Positions 44,826 through 53,553 of a stretch of DNA of 64,000 nt are shown in pieces. The translations under genes were made by a program, and so were the position numbers. Origin of the DNA: JAWVFM01 sp963739355 (GTDB lineage: Bacteria; Actinomycetota; Thermoleophilia; Solirubrobacterales; 70-9); contig CAVUAD010000005.1 in NCBI GenBank assembly GCA_963739355.1, positions 248,001-312,000 of the forward strand, given 5' to 3'. The notes under the pieces were generated by a model that did not search any database, was not told the origin of the DNA, and saw only the letters and a list, made by a program, of their open reading frames with translations. Positions within the stretch are counted from its first letter, which is position 1. Each line of letters begins with the position of its first letter.

Positions 44826-45824
44826 ATGAACTTCGACTTCAACGACGAGCAGCGCGAGATCAAGTCGACGGCGCGCGAGTTCCTGGCCTCTCGCTTCAAG
44901 CCGGAGAAGGTGCGCGAGCTCGCCGAGTCCGAGAGCCCGTACGACGACGCTCTCTGGAAGGAGATCTGCGACCTCGGCTGGCCCGGCATCTCGCTCACCG
45001 AGGAGCATGGCGGCCAGGGCCTGGGCACGGTTGAGGCGGTGATCCTTGCCGAGGAGATGGGCTACGCGCTCGCTCCCTCGCCGTGGATCTCCAACCTCTC
45101 GGCCGGGACCTTTGTCGACGAGGCGGGCAGCGATGAGCAGCGTGCGAGGTGGCTGCCGGGCATCGCCTCGGGCGAGGCGCGCGGCGCCGCGGCGTTCACC
45201 CCCGACGATCCACCCGTGGTCGGCGCCGCCGGGGGCTCAACCGTCCTCGTGCTGAACGACGGCGACGGCGCGAAGATCGTCCCAACCGACGAGGCGGAGC
45301 TCGAGAAGCTCGACCTGATCGACACCACGCGCGGCTACTTCCGGGTCTCCTCCTCAGGCGGCGATTCGCTTCCCGGCGAGCTCGGCGGGGCGATCGGCAA
45401 GTCGGTCACCGTCCTCGCCGCCGAGCTCGTCGGCGTCGCGGCGCGGGCGCTGGACATGGCCGTCGAGTACGCGAAGGAGCGCGAGCAGTTCGACAGGCCG
45501 ATCGGGGCCTACCAGGCCGTCTCCCACCGCCTCGCCGAGATGCTCTGGGAGGTCGAGGAGTCGCGGTCGCTCGTCTACTACGCGGGCTGGGCGGCCGACG
45601 CCGAGCCGGAGTCGCTGCCCCTCGCCGCGTCGATGGCGAAGGCCCGCGCCTCCGACGCCGCCACCTCGGTCACCCACAACGCGATCCAGACCTTTGGCGG
45701 CATCGGCTTCACCTGGGAGCACGACATCCACTTCTTCCTCAAGCGCGCCCGCGTGAGCGCCCAGCTCCTGGGCACGCCGCGCCAGCACCGCGAGCGCGTC
45801 GCCGCACTGGCGGGCATGAGCTAG
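44826..45824 (+). CDS. acyl-CoA dehydrogenase (small partner)
   Basis: About 332 residues, shorter than the usual 380. It has the N-terminal helical domain (FDFNDEQREIKSTAREFLASRF), a shortened middle beta-domain and the C-terminal helices (AIQTFGGIGFTWEHDIHFFLKR). The ATG at 44826 has GGTGG 8 nt upstream; a GTG at 44814 directly after the previous stop is the alternative. Its length and position fit the non-catalytic or complementary subunit of a heteromeric dehydrogenase. Its stop TAG shares CTAG with the convergent gene at 45821. Confidence 0.87.
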   Translation: MNFDFNDEQREIKSTAREFLASRFKPEKVRELAESESPYDDALWKEICDLGWPGISLTEEHGGQGLGTVEAVILAEEMGYALAPSPWISNLSAGTFVDEAGSDEQRARWLPGIASGEARGAAAFTPDDPPVVGAAGGSTVLVLNDGDGAKIVPTDEAELEKLDLIDTTRGYFRVSSSGGDSLPGELGGAIGKSVTVLAAELVGVAARALDMAVEYAKEREQFDRPIGAYQAVSHRLAEMLWEVEESRSLVYYAGWAADAEPESLPLAASMAKARASDAATSVTHNAIQTFGGIGFTWEHDIHFFLKRARVSAQLLGTPRQHRERVAALAGMS

Positions 45825-47023
45825 CCCTTCAGCTTCAGCGTCAGCTGCTTGGGAAGGGTCTTGGGCGTGCCGCCGGTTGGCGAGAAGGTGACCTTGGCGG
45901 TGACCCGTAGCCGGCCGTTCTTCCTGAGCTTGCGCGCGCCGGCGCCGGTCGCCTTCACCTCGAGCTTGAACTTGCCGGCCTTCGTCGCTGTTTTGGACTG
46001 AGAGGCGACGTTCGTGCCCGTCAGCTTGAGCTTCCCCGGGCCAGGCACCTTCGCCTTCAGGCTGGCGGTCCCCTTCTTGGTGTTCAGCTTCGGCTTCCCA
46101 AGGGTGAACGCGTTCGACGGCACGTCGACGGCGACGCCGCCGGGATTGTTCGCGACGTTCAGGAAGCCCTGGTTCACCCCCGTTCCGTTGAGGTTGGCGC
46201 TGCCGAGGGTCGAGCCGCCCGCGTTCGACCAGTAGATGTGGGATCCGTCGACGGCGGGCAGGTCAGGCTGGTTCGCACCCGTGATGAAGCTCTGGTTCAC
46301 GCTGCTGCCGTTGACGCGCGCCCGACCCAGCGTGTTTGAGTTGCCGTTGCACCAGTAGATGTACTTCTGGTCGACGGCGACGCCAACCGGGCCGCTTGCG
46401 CCCGTGATGAAGCTCTGGTTCGCGTCGGAGCCGTCGAGGTTCGCCCGGCCGATCGTCGTCCCGCTGCCGCTCACCCCCTGATTTGCCCAGTAGACGTGCT
46501 TCCCGTCGACCGCGACTCCGCAGGGGAGGGTGGCTCCGGTGATGAAGCTCTGGTCGGCGCCCGTGCCGTTCAGCTTCGCGCGGCCGATCGTTCCATTGGA
46601 ATTTGCCCAGTAGACGTGCTTGCCGTCGACCGCCACGCCGCACGGCAGGGCCGCCCCGGTGATGAAGGCCTGGTTGACGCCCGTGCCGTCCAGGTTCGCG
46701 CGTCCGATCGTGTCATGCGAGCCGAAGGTGTTGGCCCAGTAGACATGGGAAGAATCGACGGCCAGGCCCACGGGGCCGGTGGCGCCGGTGATGAAGCTTG
46801 GGTTGGCGCCGCCGCCGTCGTTGTTGGCGCGTCCGATCGTCGTGCCCGTGGTGCCGCCCCGGATCGCCCAGTAGATGTGAGCGCCGGCCTCGGGGACGGC
46901 GCCGGCGAGTGCCGCAACCAGGGCGAAGGCGGTGAGCAGCACCGCGATGGGCAGGCGGGATCCGCGGCGTCCCCCGGCTCGCGCCACGGTCGTTGTCCCT
47001 GCGGCTCGAGTCCGGTTCCTCAT
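45821..47023 (-). CDS. secreted YWTD-like six-bladed beta-propeller protein
   Basis: A 400-residue exported protein. ATG 47023 is chosen over an in-frame GTG at 47056 because a TAGGCT hexamer (47043-47038) lies between them. The Arg-rich n-region and hydrophobic stretch end ...EAGA. Six to seven repeats of about 43 residues with HVYWANxxGTIGRANLDG and NQSFITGA make a propeller of the LDL-receptor YWTD/NHL type. A Lys/Thr-rich beta-sandwich tail (residues about 300-400) follows, like those of other secreted proteins here. Its stop and the dehydrogenase stop overlap in CTAG. Confidence 0.8.
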   Translation of the reverse strand: MRNRTRAAGTTTVARAGGRRGSRLPIAVLLTAFALVAALAGAVPEAGAHIYWAIRGGTTGTTIGRANNDGGGANPSFITGATGPVGLAVDSSHVYWANTFGSHDTIGRANLDGTGVNQAFITGAALPCGVAVDGKHVYWANSNGTIGRAKLNGTGADQSFITGATLPCGVAVDGKHVYWANQGVSGSGTTIGRANLDGSDANQSFITGASGPVGVAVDQKYIYWCNGNSNTLGRARVNGSSVNQSFITGANQPDLPAVDGSHIYWSNAGGSTLGSANLNGTGVNQGFLNVANNPGGVAVDVPSNAFTLGKPKLNTKKGTASLKAKVPGPGKLKLTGTNVASQSKTATKAGKFKLEVKATGAGARKLRKNGRLRVTAKVTFSPTGGTPKTLPKQLTLKLKG

Positions 47024-47070
47024 CGGGCGCCGAGCGCAGCCTACTCGATGCCGCACGTGGCCACGCTCGG

Positions 47071-47895
47071 CTAGCCGCAGTACGCGATTGCCTTCAGCGT
47101 CCCGTGCGGCCGCTTGAACTGGAAGGCGGCGACACGCAAGCGGTTGCGCGATGGGCGAGTGAGGCTCCGCAGGTAGGGGCCGGCGCCGTCGTTCGAGCTG
47201 GTCTCAAAGCCGCCGAAGACGACGTGTTCGCCGCGCGGGCAACGCGCCGTGGCGGCCGCCCGGCCGCCGCCCTTGGGCAGCTTGACCCTCGCGCGACGCG
47301 CGTCGAGGGAGCCGCCCGGCCTGCAGCCCGCGATTGCCTTGAGCGGCCCCTTGGCCGTCCCGCGGTTGACCCCGCCGACCGTGACTCCTCGCTTCCCGGA
47401 GCGGCGCATCCGGTTGACCACGATCGATGGGCCCTGCGGCTGTGGCGAGACTCGGGCCGTGTAGCCGGCAAGTCGAGGCGTCTCACCCGGCGGGCAGTTC
47501 ACGGTGACCTTGCGGCGCCCGGGCTTCCCGCCCTTCGCGGCGCGCACGCCGACCATCCGCGTGGCGAAGTCGAGAGGCCGCCCGCGGGAGCAGTATGCGG
47601 TCACCGCGAGCTTTGCCGGATTGACGAAGACGTTCGACGCCGCCGCTCGCGCCGCGCCGGGCCGTGGCCGCAATCCTGAGATCACGAGGCCCCGCCGCGG
47701 GCCGCTCGAAGCCTTGGCTCCGATCAGCGAGAGGTGGCGCGAGCCGGCGCACCGGGACGTCGCGGACCCGCTGTCGAAGCCGCCCACCGTCACGGACCCA
47801 ACCCGCTGTGAGCTGCCGGAGGCGAGGGCGACGGCAGCCACCGCGCTCGTCGCCGCCAGGGCGGCCAGGCAGAGAAGCCTCTTCAGGCGTGCCAT
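47071..47895 (-). CDS. exported Cys-containing protein of unknown function
   Basis: A 274-residue protein with a signal peptide (MARLKRLLCLAALAATSAVAAVALASG). The mature chain holds repeated units of about 70 residues with VGGF/VGGV strands and single Cys residues (RCAGSRHL, YCSRGRPL, NCPPGET, GCRPGG, RCPRGEHV, YCG), which look like tandem beta-domains with disulfides. Basic, Arg/Lys/Gly-rich. It overlaps the phosphoesterase gene by 13 nt, so it is co-expressed. No family recognised. Confidence 0.72.
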   Translation of the reverse strand: MARLKRLLCLAALAATSAVAAVALASGSSQRVGSVTVGGFDSGSATSRCAGSRHLSLIGAKASSGPRRGLVISGLRPRPGAARAAASNVFVNPAKLAVTAYCSRGRPLDFATRMVGVRAAKGGKPGRRKVTVNCPPGETPRLAGYTARVSPQPQGPSIVVNRMRRSGKRGVTVGGVNRGTAKGPLKAIAGCRPGGSLDARRARVKLPKGGGRAAATARCPRGEHVVFGGFETSSNDGAGPYLRSLTRPSRNRLRVAAFQFKRPHGTLKAIAYCG

Positions 47896-49334
47896 CTGTG
47901 ATGAACCCTGAGGTCCGGATCGTCGGTCGAGCAGCTCTGCTCGCCCGGAACGGGGTCGGCCGCCGGCGTCAGGTCGGGCGGGTCGAGGAGACGCGGGCGC
48001 TTGGTGTCGAGGAAGCTCGCGACCGTGGCCGCGTTGGCGTCGCGGTAGGTGCACGCGGGGAGGTTCCACTTGGCTTCGATCGTCGCGAGCACTGAGGTGT
48101 GGTCGCAGACGACGTTCGAGACCTTGCCGGGCCGCGAGTACGGCGATACCACCACCGTCGGGACGCGCGGCCCGTAGATGCCGTAGTTGCCCGGGACGTC
48201 GTCCGGGCCGAGCTTCGGGGGGATGTCGTCGGGGAGGACCGCGTTGGGCGGCGGCACGTGGTCGTAGTAGCCGCCGTGCTCGTCGTAGGTCCAGATGAGG
48301 AGGGTCCGGGGCCACGCCGGGGAGGCGAGCACCGCGTCGATGACCTGCGCTGCGAAGGCCGCCCCGAGTTGGATGTCCTGCGGGTTCTCCTCGCTGCCTC
48401 CCTGGGCGCTCGTGGAGGTCCCGAGCGCCTTGATCGAGTCCGGCAGCGACTGGGCCAGCGGGCCGCCCACCTCGCCGGCAACGCCGAACTCAGGGTCGAC
48501 GAAGCTGACTGCCGGAAGCGTTCCCGCCGCGCAGTCGGCGTAGAACTGCGCGATCGGCGCCGCGCTCTGGGGGTGAGACGACAGGGCCGATGGGATCACG
48601 CCGACCGCGGGCAGGTCGACGAAGTAGTTGCGCCAGCTGATGCCGTGCGCGTTCAGACGGTCGAAGATCGTGCCGTTCGGCGGCGGCGGGTCGCTGAGGC
48701 TCGAGGTGTCCGTCGAGATCAGCCCGTAGGCGGTGCCTGCGAGGAGGAAGCGCCGGTTGGGGTAGGTCTGGCACGGCGCCGAGCCGAACCAGCGGTTGGC
48801 CAGGGTGAAGTTCTTCGCCAGCGAGTAGTAGTAGGGCAGGTCCTCGTCGGTCCAGTACACCATCGACTGCGGGTGGTTCTCGGCGAAGCCGTCCATGCGC
48901 CCACCGTTGAGCTGCGCGTGGGTCGAGTTCCAGTTCTGGCTGACCTCGCCCTGGCACTCGCTCGTCGCTCTGAACGGCACCACGTAGCCGTTCTTGTAGG
49001 GGTTGCGGTTCGACGGCCGGCCGCGCCGGTTGAAACTGAACCCGTCGGCAGCGTGGAGCCCGCGGCGCGGCAGCATGCCGAAGTAGCAGTCGAAGGAGTG
49101 GTTCTCCATCATCAGGACGATGATGTGGTCGAACGGGAGCCTGCCGGTCGGCGTCCCGGCCGGCCGCCGGGAGTCCGGCAGGCTGTCCGGCTTTCGCAGC
49201 CAGCTCCGGTGCGTGGCCGCCGACGTCGACGGAGCCCGCGCGTAGCGGCTCAGGGTCAGCGCGGCGCCCGCTCCCAGCCCGGCGCCGAGGAGGCCGCGGC
49301 GCGAAACCTGGGGTTGACGGAAAGGCTCGGCCAA
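47883..49334 (-). CDS. Tat-exported phosphoesterase (phospholipase C/acid phosphatase family)
   Basis: A 483-residue protein with a twin-Arg signal (SRRGLLGAGLGAGAALTL). The phosphoesterase-family metal site is HIIVLMMENHSFDCYFG near residue 70; further motifs are WTYDEHGGYYDHVPPP and GPRVPTVVVSPYSRPG. Members hydrolyse phospholipids or phosphate monoesters outside the cell. The start is TTG at 49334 without a clear ribosome-binding site. It forms an operon with the downstream exported protein. Phospholipid versus phosphomonoester substrate is not resolvable. Confidence 0.87.
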   Translation of the reverse strand: MAEPFRQPQVSRRGLLGAGLGAGAALTLSRYARAPSTSAATHRSWLRKPDSLPDSRRPAGTPTGRLPFDHIIVLMMENHSFDCYFGMLPRRGLHAADGFSFNRRGRPSNRNPYKNGYVVPFRATSECQGEVSQNWNSTHAQLNGGRMDGFAENHPQSMVYWTDEDLPYYYSLAKNFTLANRWFGSAPCQTYPNRRFLLAGTAYGLISTDTSSLSDPPPPNGTIFDRLNAHGISWRNYFVDLPAVGVIPSALSSHPQSAAPIAQFYADCAAGTLPAVSFVDPEFGVAGEVGGPLAQSLPDSIKALGTSTSAQGGSEENPQDIQLGAAFAAQVIDAVLASPAWPRTLLIWTYDEHGGYYDHVPPPNAVLPDDIPPKLGPDDVPGNYGIYGPRVPTVVVSPYSRPGKVSNVVCDHTSVLATIEAKWNLPACTYRDANAATVASFLDTKRPRLLDPPDLTPAADPVPGEQSCSTDDPDLRVHHRWHA

Positions 49335-49431
49335 AGGATTCGATCCCTGCTCGGCGGACGATCGTAGTCGCGCCGCTCGCGGAGAGCGTCAATTCCCAGT
49401 TACCGAAGGGCCGGTTGCGAGTCGGCGCCCG

Positions 49432-49743
49432 CTAATCCACGATCTCCACGTCGGAGATGAGCTTGGTGGCGCCGCGCAGCGTGTACTCCACGTCGACCGA
49501 CTCGTTCTTGCGGTAGGTGCCCACGACGCCGACGAGCATCGACAGCCACCGCAGCCCGGAGAGCTTCTCCTCCTTGACGATCGGGCGGCTGAAGACCACC
49601 ATCCCCTGGGCGAGCCGGTAGTCGTCGCCCTCGGACTGCTCGACGCCGTTGATGTAGACGCGGATCGGACGCTCGGCGCCCCGCGGCAGTCGCACCCGGC
49701 GTCCCGCCGCATAGCTGCCCTTCGGGATCGACTCGTCCCTCAC
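49432..49743 (-). CDS. small protein of unknown function, downstream of an overlapping pair
   Basis: 103 residues. The GTG start (49743) overlaps the stop of the preceding gene (GTGA). Predicted beta-rich: IRVYINGVEQSEGDDYRLAQ, MVVFSRPIV, VDVEYTLRGATKLISDVEIVD resemble strands of a small sandwich domain; one hydrophobic stretch (WLSMLVGVVG) is too short to be a sure membrane helix. No family recognised. Confidence 0.6.
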   Translation of the reverse strand: MRDESIPKGSYAAGRRVRLPRGAERPIRVYINGVEQSEGDDYRLAQGMVVFSRPIVKEEKLSGLRWLSMLVGVVGTYRKNESVDVEYTLRGATKLISDVEIVD

Positions 49744-50081
49744 GCCAGCGCCTCGCGAACCGAGTCGATGGCCGCGTCCGGCGTGCCGCCATCGAGCCTC
49801 TCCTTGCGCACGACGCCGCGGTAGGGGACGAGCGCTCCGTCACCCATCACGTCGACCCCCGCCTCGCGTCCCCGGAAGAGCCCACCGGTGGAGAGCTCGA
49901 TCCGCGCGGCGACGCGTTCGTCCGGCTCGTAGGCCCGGAATCCCTGGGCTCCTCCGAGGCGGCCCTCGGTGGCTATCGCAATGGCGTGGTCGCGCATGGC
50001 GTCAAGCGCGTCGCCGAGGTCCTCGAAGCCCTCCTTGGAAACACGCGGCCCGTGCCTGACCGTCAGTCGCCACTTCGCCAC
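49740..50081 (-). CDS. small protein of unknown function, first of an overlapping pair
   Basis: 113 residues. Begins MAKWRLTVRHGPRVSKEGFE with a helix (DLGDALDAMRDHAIAIA), then strands and a C-terminal helix (DAAIDSVREALA). It overlaps the following small gene by 4 nt, so the two products probably work together. It lies 88 nt downstream of citrate synthase on the same strand. Function unknown. Confidence 0.65.
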   Translation of the reverse strand: MAKWRLTVRHGPRVSKEGFEDLGDALDAMRDHAIAIATEGRLGGAQGFRAYEPDERVAARIELSTGGLFRGREAGVDVMGDGALVPYRGVVRKERLDGGTPDAAIDSVREALA

Positions 50082-50169
50082 TTCGGCGCGAGTCTAGATC
50101 GGCGGGCGCTGACCATCACGGGTGACGAGCCATGCGTTCCCGGGCGGATGACTCGACCAGGCGGGCGGG

Positions 50170-51567
50170 CTAGGCGCCGCGGCGCTGCCGCTTGGGGCGC
50201 TTGGCCGGCGGACCCGTGATCTTCTCCGGCCCCTCGCGGTCGGCGATGGCGACGTAGTCGCGGTCGAGGGCTCCGGTGTAGATCTGGCGCGGCCGGGCGA
50301 TCTTCTGCTCCGAGTCGTCGTTCATCTCCATCCACTGCGAGACCCAACCGGAGGTCCGCGGGATCGCGAAGATCACCGTGAACAACTCCGTCGGGATCTC
50401 CAGCGCCTCGTAGATGAGGCCCGAGTAATAGTCGACGTTCGGGTAGAGCTTGCGCGAGGTGAAGAAGTCGTCGTCCATGGCGCGCTTCTCGAGCTCGGTC
50501 GCGATCTCGATGAGCGGGTTGTACTCCGTGGCCTCGAGCACCTCGTCGACGTGCTTCTTGATGATCCGGGCCCGCGGGTCGTAGTTCTTGTAGACCCGGT
50601 GGCCGAAGCCCATGAGCTTCTCCTCGCGGTTCTTGACGCCCTCGAGGAAGTCGGGCACGTTCTTCACGTCCTCGATGCGCCGGAGCATGCGCAGCACGGC
50701 CTCGTTGGCGCCGCCGTGCAGGGGGCCGTAGAGGGCGGCCACGCCGGCGGCGACCGCCGAGTACGGATCCACCTGCGACGAGCCGACGCCACGCACCGCG
50801 TTGGTCGAGCAGTTCTGCTCGTGGTCCGCGTGGAGGATGAACAGGACGTCGAGCGCCTTCGCCAGCCGCGGGTCCGGGTCGTACTTCACCTCGGTCTTCT
50901 TGAAGAGCATCGAGAGGAAGTTCTCCGAGTAGGAGAGGTCGTTGTCCGGGTACGCGTACGGCAGCCCCATGTTGTGGCGGTAGGCGAAGGCCGCGAGGGT
51001 GGGGATCTTGGCGATCAGCCTGATCGCCGCCATGTAGCGCTCCTCGGGGTCGTCGATGTGCTTCGCGTCGGGATAGAAGGTCGAGAGGGCGCCGACTCCC
51101 GAGAGCAGCATGCCCATCGGGTGGGCGTCGTAGCGGAAGGTCTCGAAGAGGTTCTTGATGTCCTCGTGGACGAAGGTGTGGTGGGTCACGTCGAACATCC
51201 AGCGCTCCAGCTGCGGGCCCGTGGGAAGCTCGCCGAACGTGAGGAGGTAGGCGACCTCGAGGTAGGTGGAGCTCTCGCAGAGCTGCTCGATCGAGTAGCC
51301 GCGGTGCTGCAGGATGCCCGCCTCGCCGTCGATGTAGGTGATCGCCGAACGGCAGGAGGCCGTGTTGGTGAAGGCGGGGTCGTAGGACATCATCCCGAAG
51401 TCGTCCTCGTTCACCTTGATCTGGCGAAGGTCCATCGCCCGGATCGTCTCGTCCGTGATCTCGACCTCGTAGGTCCTGCCGGTCCGGTTGTCGGTGATCG
51501 TCAGGGTGTCCGACCCGGCCGTGGCTACGGCGCCGTCACCCGTCTGCGTCTGCTCCTCGGTGGCCAT
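50170..51567 (-). CDS. gltA: citrate synthase (type II)
   Basis: Condenses acetyl-CoA and oxaloacetate to citrate. 465 residues from the ATG at 51567, preceded by AAGGAGAGG; further upstream codons in frame are not supported. Catalytic residues are visible: His in LHADHEQNCSTNAVR, His in MGFGHRVYKNYDPRA and Asp in YPNVDYYSG. The N-terminal beta-domain marks the hexameric type. A basic C-terminal tail (PAKRPKRQRRG) of about 20 residues is unusual. Three TCA-cycle loci (aconitase, 2-oxoglutarate dehydrogenase, citrate synthase) are thus within 37 kb. Confidence 0.97.
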   Translation of the reverse strand: MATEEQTQTGDGAVATAGSDTLTITDNRTGRTYEVEITDETIRAMDLRQIKVNEDDFGMMSYDPAFTNTASCRSAITYIDGEAGILQHRGYSIEQLCESSTYLEVAYLLTFGELPTGPQLERWMFDVTHHTFVHEDIKNLFETFRYDAHPMGMLLSGVGALSTFYPDAKHIDDPEERYMAAIRLIAKIPTLAAFAYRHNMGLPYAYPDNDLSYSENFLSMLFKKTEVKYDPDPRLAKALDVLFILHADHEQNCSTNAVRGVGSSQVDPYSAVAAGVAALYGPLHGGANEAVLRMLRRIEDVKNVPDFLEGVKNREEKLMGFGHRVYKNYDPRARIIKKHVDEVLEATEYNPLIEIATELEKRAMDDDFFTSRKLYPNVDYYSGLIYEALEIPTELFTVIFAIPRTSGWVSQWMEMNDDSEQKIARPRQIYTGALDRDYVAIADREGPEKITGPPAKRPKRQRRGA

Positions 51568-51655
51568 TCGCCTCTCCTTCAGCAAGTTCTCTTGAGCAAG
51601 TACCCATTGTCTCATCTGATCTTCGCGGACGGTCGTCGCGCGCGCCCGGCATGCT

Positions 51656-53539
51656 ATGCCGATGGCCGTCGGCGACTTCAGGGCGCGGGAGTTCCCGCCG
51701 ATCGCCAGCTACGGCTTCCTCTCGGACTGCGAGACGAGCGCTCTGCTCTCCCCGAGCGGGGCGGTCGAGTGGATGTGCGTGCCCCGCTTCGACTCGCCGA
51801 GCGTCTTCGGGGCGATCCTCGACCGTGACGCCGGGCGCTTTCGCTTCGGCCCCAAGCGCGTGCAGGCGCCCATCTCCCGCCGCTACCTCCCGGGCACGAA
51901 CATCATCGGGACGGACTGGATGGGGCGAAACGGCTGGTTGGCGGTGCGCAACGCGCTCCTCCTCGTTCCCGACCTCGACCACCCCAGCGATTGCCACGCC
52001 CTGCGGATCCTCGTCAGGACCGCACGGTGTCTCGAGGGGCAGGCGTCTCTCGAGCTGGATTGCACGCCGCGGTTCGACTACGGGGCGGAGTCCGGGACCT
52101 GGCGGAAGACGGGCGGCGGCGCGACGGTCGACGGCGGGGACGTGGAGCTGCGGCTGACCGGCGACCTGGACCTCGAGTTGGACGGCGGGACGGCGCGGGC
52201 CACCCGGACTCTCGAGGAGGGCGAGACCGCGTTCTGCTGTCTCTCCTGGGGCGAGGAGGAGCCGCCGGAGACGTACGAGGAGGCCTACGAGGCGATCGAC
52301 GTCGCGTCGCGCTTCTGGCGGCGCTGGATCCAGGCGGGGCGGTTTCCCGACCACCACTGGTCGGGCTACCTCCAGCGCTCCGCGCTGACGCTGAAGGGCC
52401 TGAGCTACGCGCAGACGGGCGCCCTCGTCGCCGCGGCGACGACCTCGCTGCCGGAGACGCCGGGCGGCGAGCGCAACTGGGACTACCGCTACACGTGGAT
52501 TCGCGACTCGACGTTCTCGCTGTGGGCGCTCCACGCTCTCGGCCTGGACCACGAGGCGCGCGACTTCGTGGAGTTCTGCGCCCGGCAGTTCGGCGAGGCC
52601 GGCCCCGACCCCCAGATCATGTTCGGCATCGGCGGCGAGACCGAGCTTCCCGAGCGCACCCTCGACCACCTCTCCGGCTACGGCGGGGCACGACCCGTGC
52701 GGGTCGGAAACGGCGCGGTGAAGCAGCGCCAGAACGACGTCTACGGCGCGTTCCTGGACTCCGTCTACATCCACTCGAAGGTGAAGGACGGCCTGCCCGA
52801 GGGCCTGTGGCCCATCGCGCGCGAGCAGGTGGAGGGCGCGATGGAGACCTGGCGCGAGCCCGACCAGGGGATCTGGGAGGCCCGCGGCGAGCCGCACCAT
52901 TACGTCTCCTCGAAGCTGATGGGCTGGGTCGCGCTCGACCGCGGCGCCAAGCTCGCGCGCCTCTACGGCGACGGCGAGGACGCGGGGCGCTACGCGCGCG
53001 AGGCCGACGTCGTCCGCGAGGACATCCTCCGAAGAGGGGTTACCGAGGACGGGTGCTTTCGCCAGCACTACGACACCGACGCGCTGGACGCGTCCAACCT
53101 GCTGATCCCGCTGTTTCGCTTCCTGCCGCCCACCGACGAGCGGGTCCGGTCGACCGTCATGGGAATCGCCGAGGACCTCACGGACAACGGGCTCGTCCTC
53201 CGGTACCGGCTGGACGAGACCGACGATGGTCTCTCCGACGAGCCCGAGGGCAGCTTCACGATCTGCTCGTTCTGGCTCGTCTCCGCGCTGGCCGAGATCG
53301 GCGAGCACGATCGGGCGCGCGAGCTCTGCATGCGGCTCCTGGGGATGGCGGGGCCGCTTGGCCTCTACGCCGAGGAGATCGCGCCCGCAACGGGCGAGCA
53401 TCTCGGGAACTTCCCGCAGGCGTTCACGCACCTGGCGCTGATCAACGCTGTCCTGCACGTCATCGCCGACGAGGCCGCGGCGGAGCGCGACGGTCACAGC
53501 GCGGTGTTCACCGAGACGCGGGCTTCACATGGGGACTGA
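51656..53539 (+). CDS. glycoside hydrolase family 15 (glucoamylase/trehalase-like)
   Basis: A 627-residue cytoplasmic protein with the GH15 layout. The N-terminal beta-sandwich has PPIASYGFLSDCETSALLSP and VEWMCVPRFDSPSVFG. The (alpha/alpha)6 barrel has GGERNWDYRYTWIRDSTFSL near residue 270 and EEIAPATGEHLGNFPQAFTH near residue 580. Lack of a signal peptide and the overall form match the bacterial GH15 group that in actinobacteria includes trehalases. ATG 51656 or 51662 both lie in the palindrome CGGCAT-GCT-ATGCCG (51647-51661). It diverges from citrate synthase. Confidence 0.9.
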   Translation: MPMAVGDFRAREFPPIASYGFLSDCETSALLSPSGAVEWMCVPRFDSPSVFGAILDRDAGRFRFGPKRVQAPISRRYLPGTNIIGTDWMGRNGWLAVRNALLLVPDLDHPSDCHALRILVRTARCLEGQASLELDCTPRFDYGAESGTWRKTGGGATVDGGDVELRLTGDLDLELDGGTARATRTLEEGETAFCCLSWGEEEPPETYEEAYEAIDVASRFWRRWIQAGRFPDHHWSGYLQRSALTLKGLSYAQTGALVAAATTSLPETPGGERNWDYRYTWIRDSTFSLWALHALGLDHEARDFVEFCARQFGEAGPDPQIMFGIGGETELPERTLDHLSGYGGARPVRVGNGAVKQRQNDVYGAFLDSVYIHSKVKDGLPEGLWPIAREQVEGAMETWREPDQGIWEARGEPHHYVSSKLMGWVALDRGAKLARLYGDGEDAGRYAREADVVREDILRRGVTEDGCFRQHYDTDALDASNLLIPLFRFLPPTDERVRSTVMGIAEDLTDNGLVLRYRLDETDDGLSDEPEGSFTICSFWLVSALAEIGEHDRARELCMRLLGMAGPLGLYAEEIAPATGEHLGNFPQAFTHLALINAVLHVIADEAAAERDGHSAVFTETRASHGD

Positions 53540-53553
53540 CAGACTGCGTGGCC

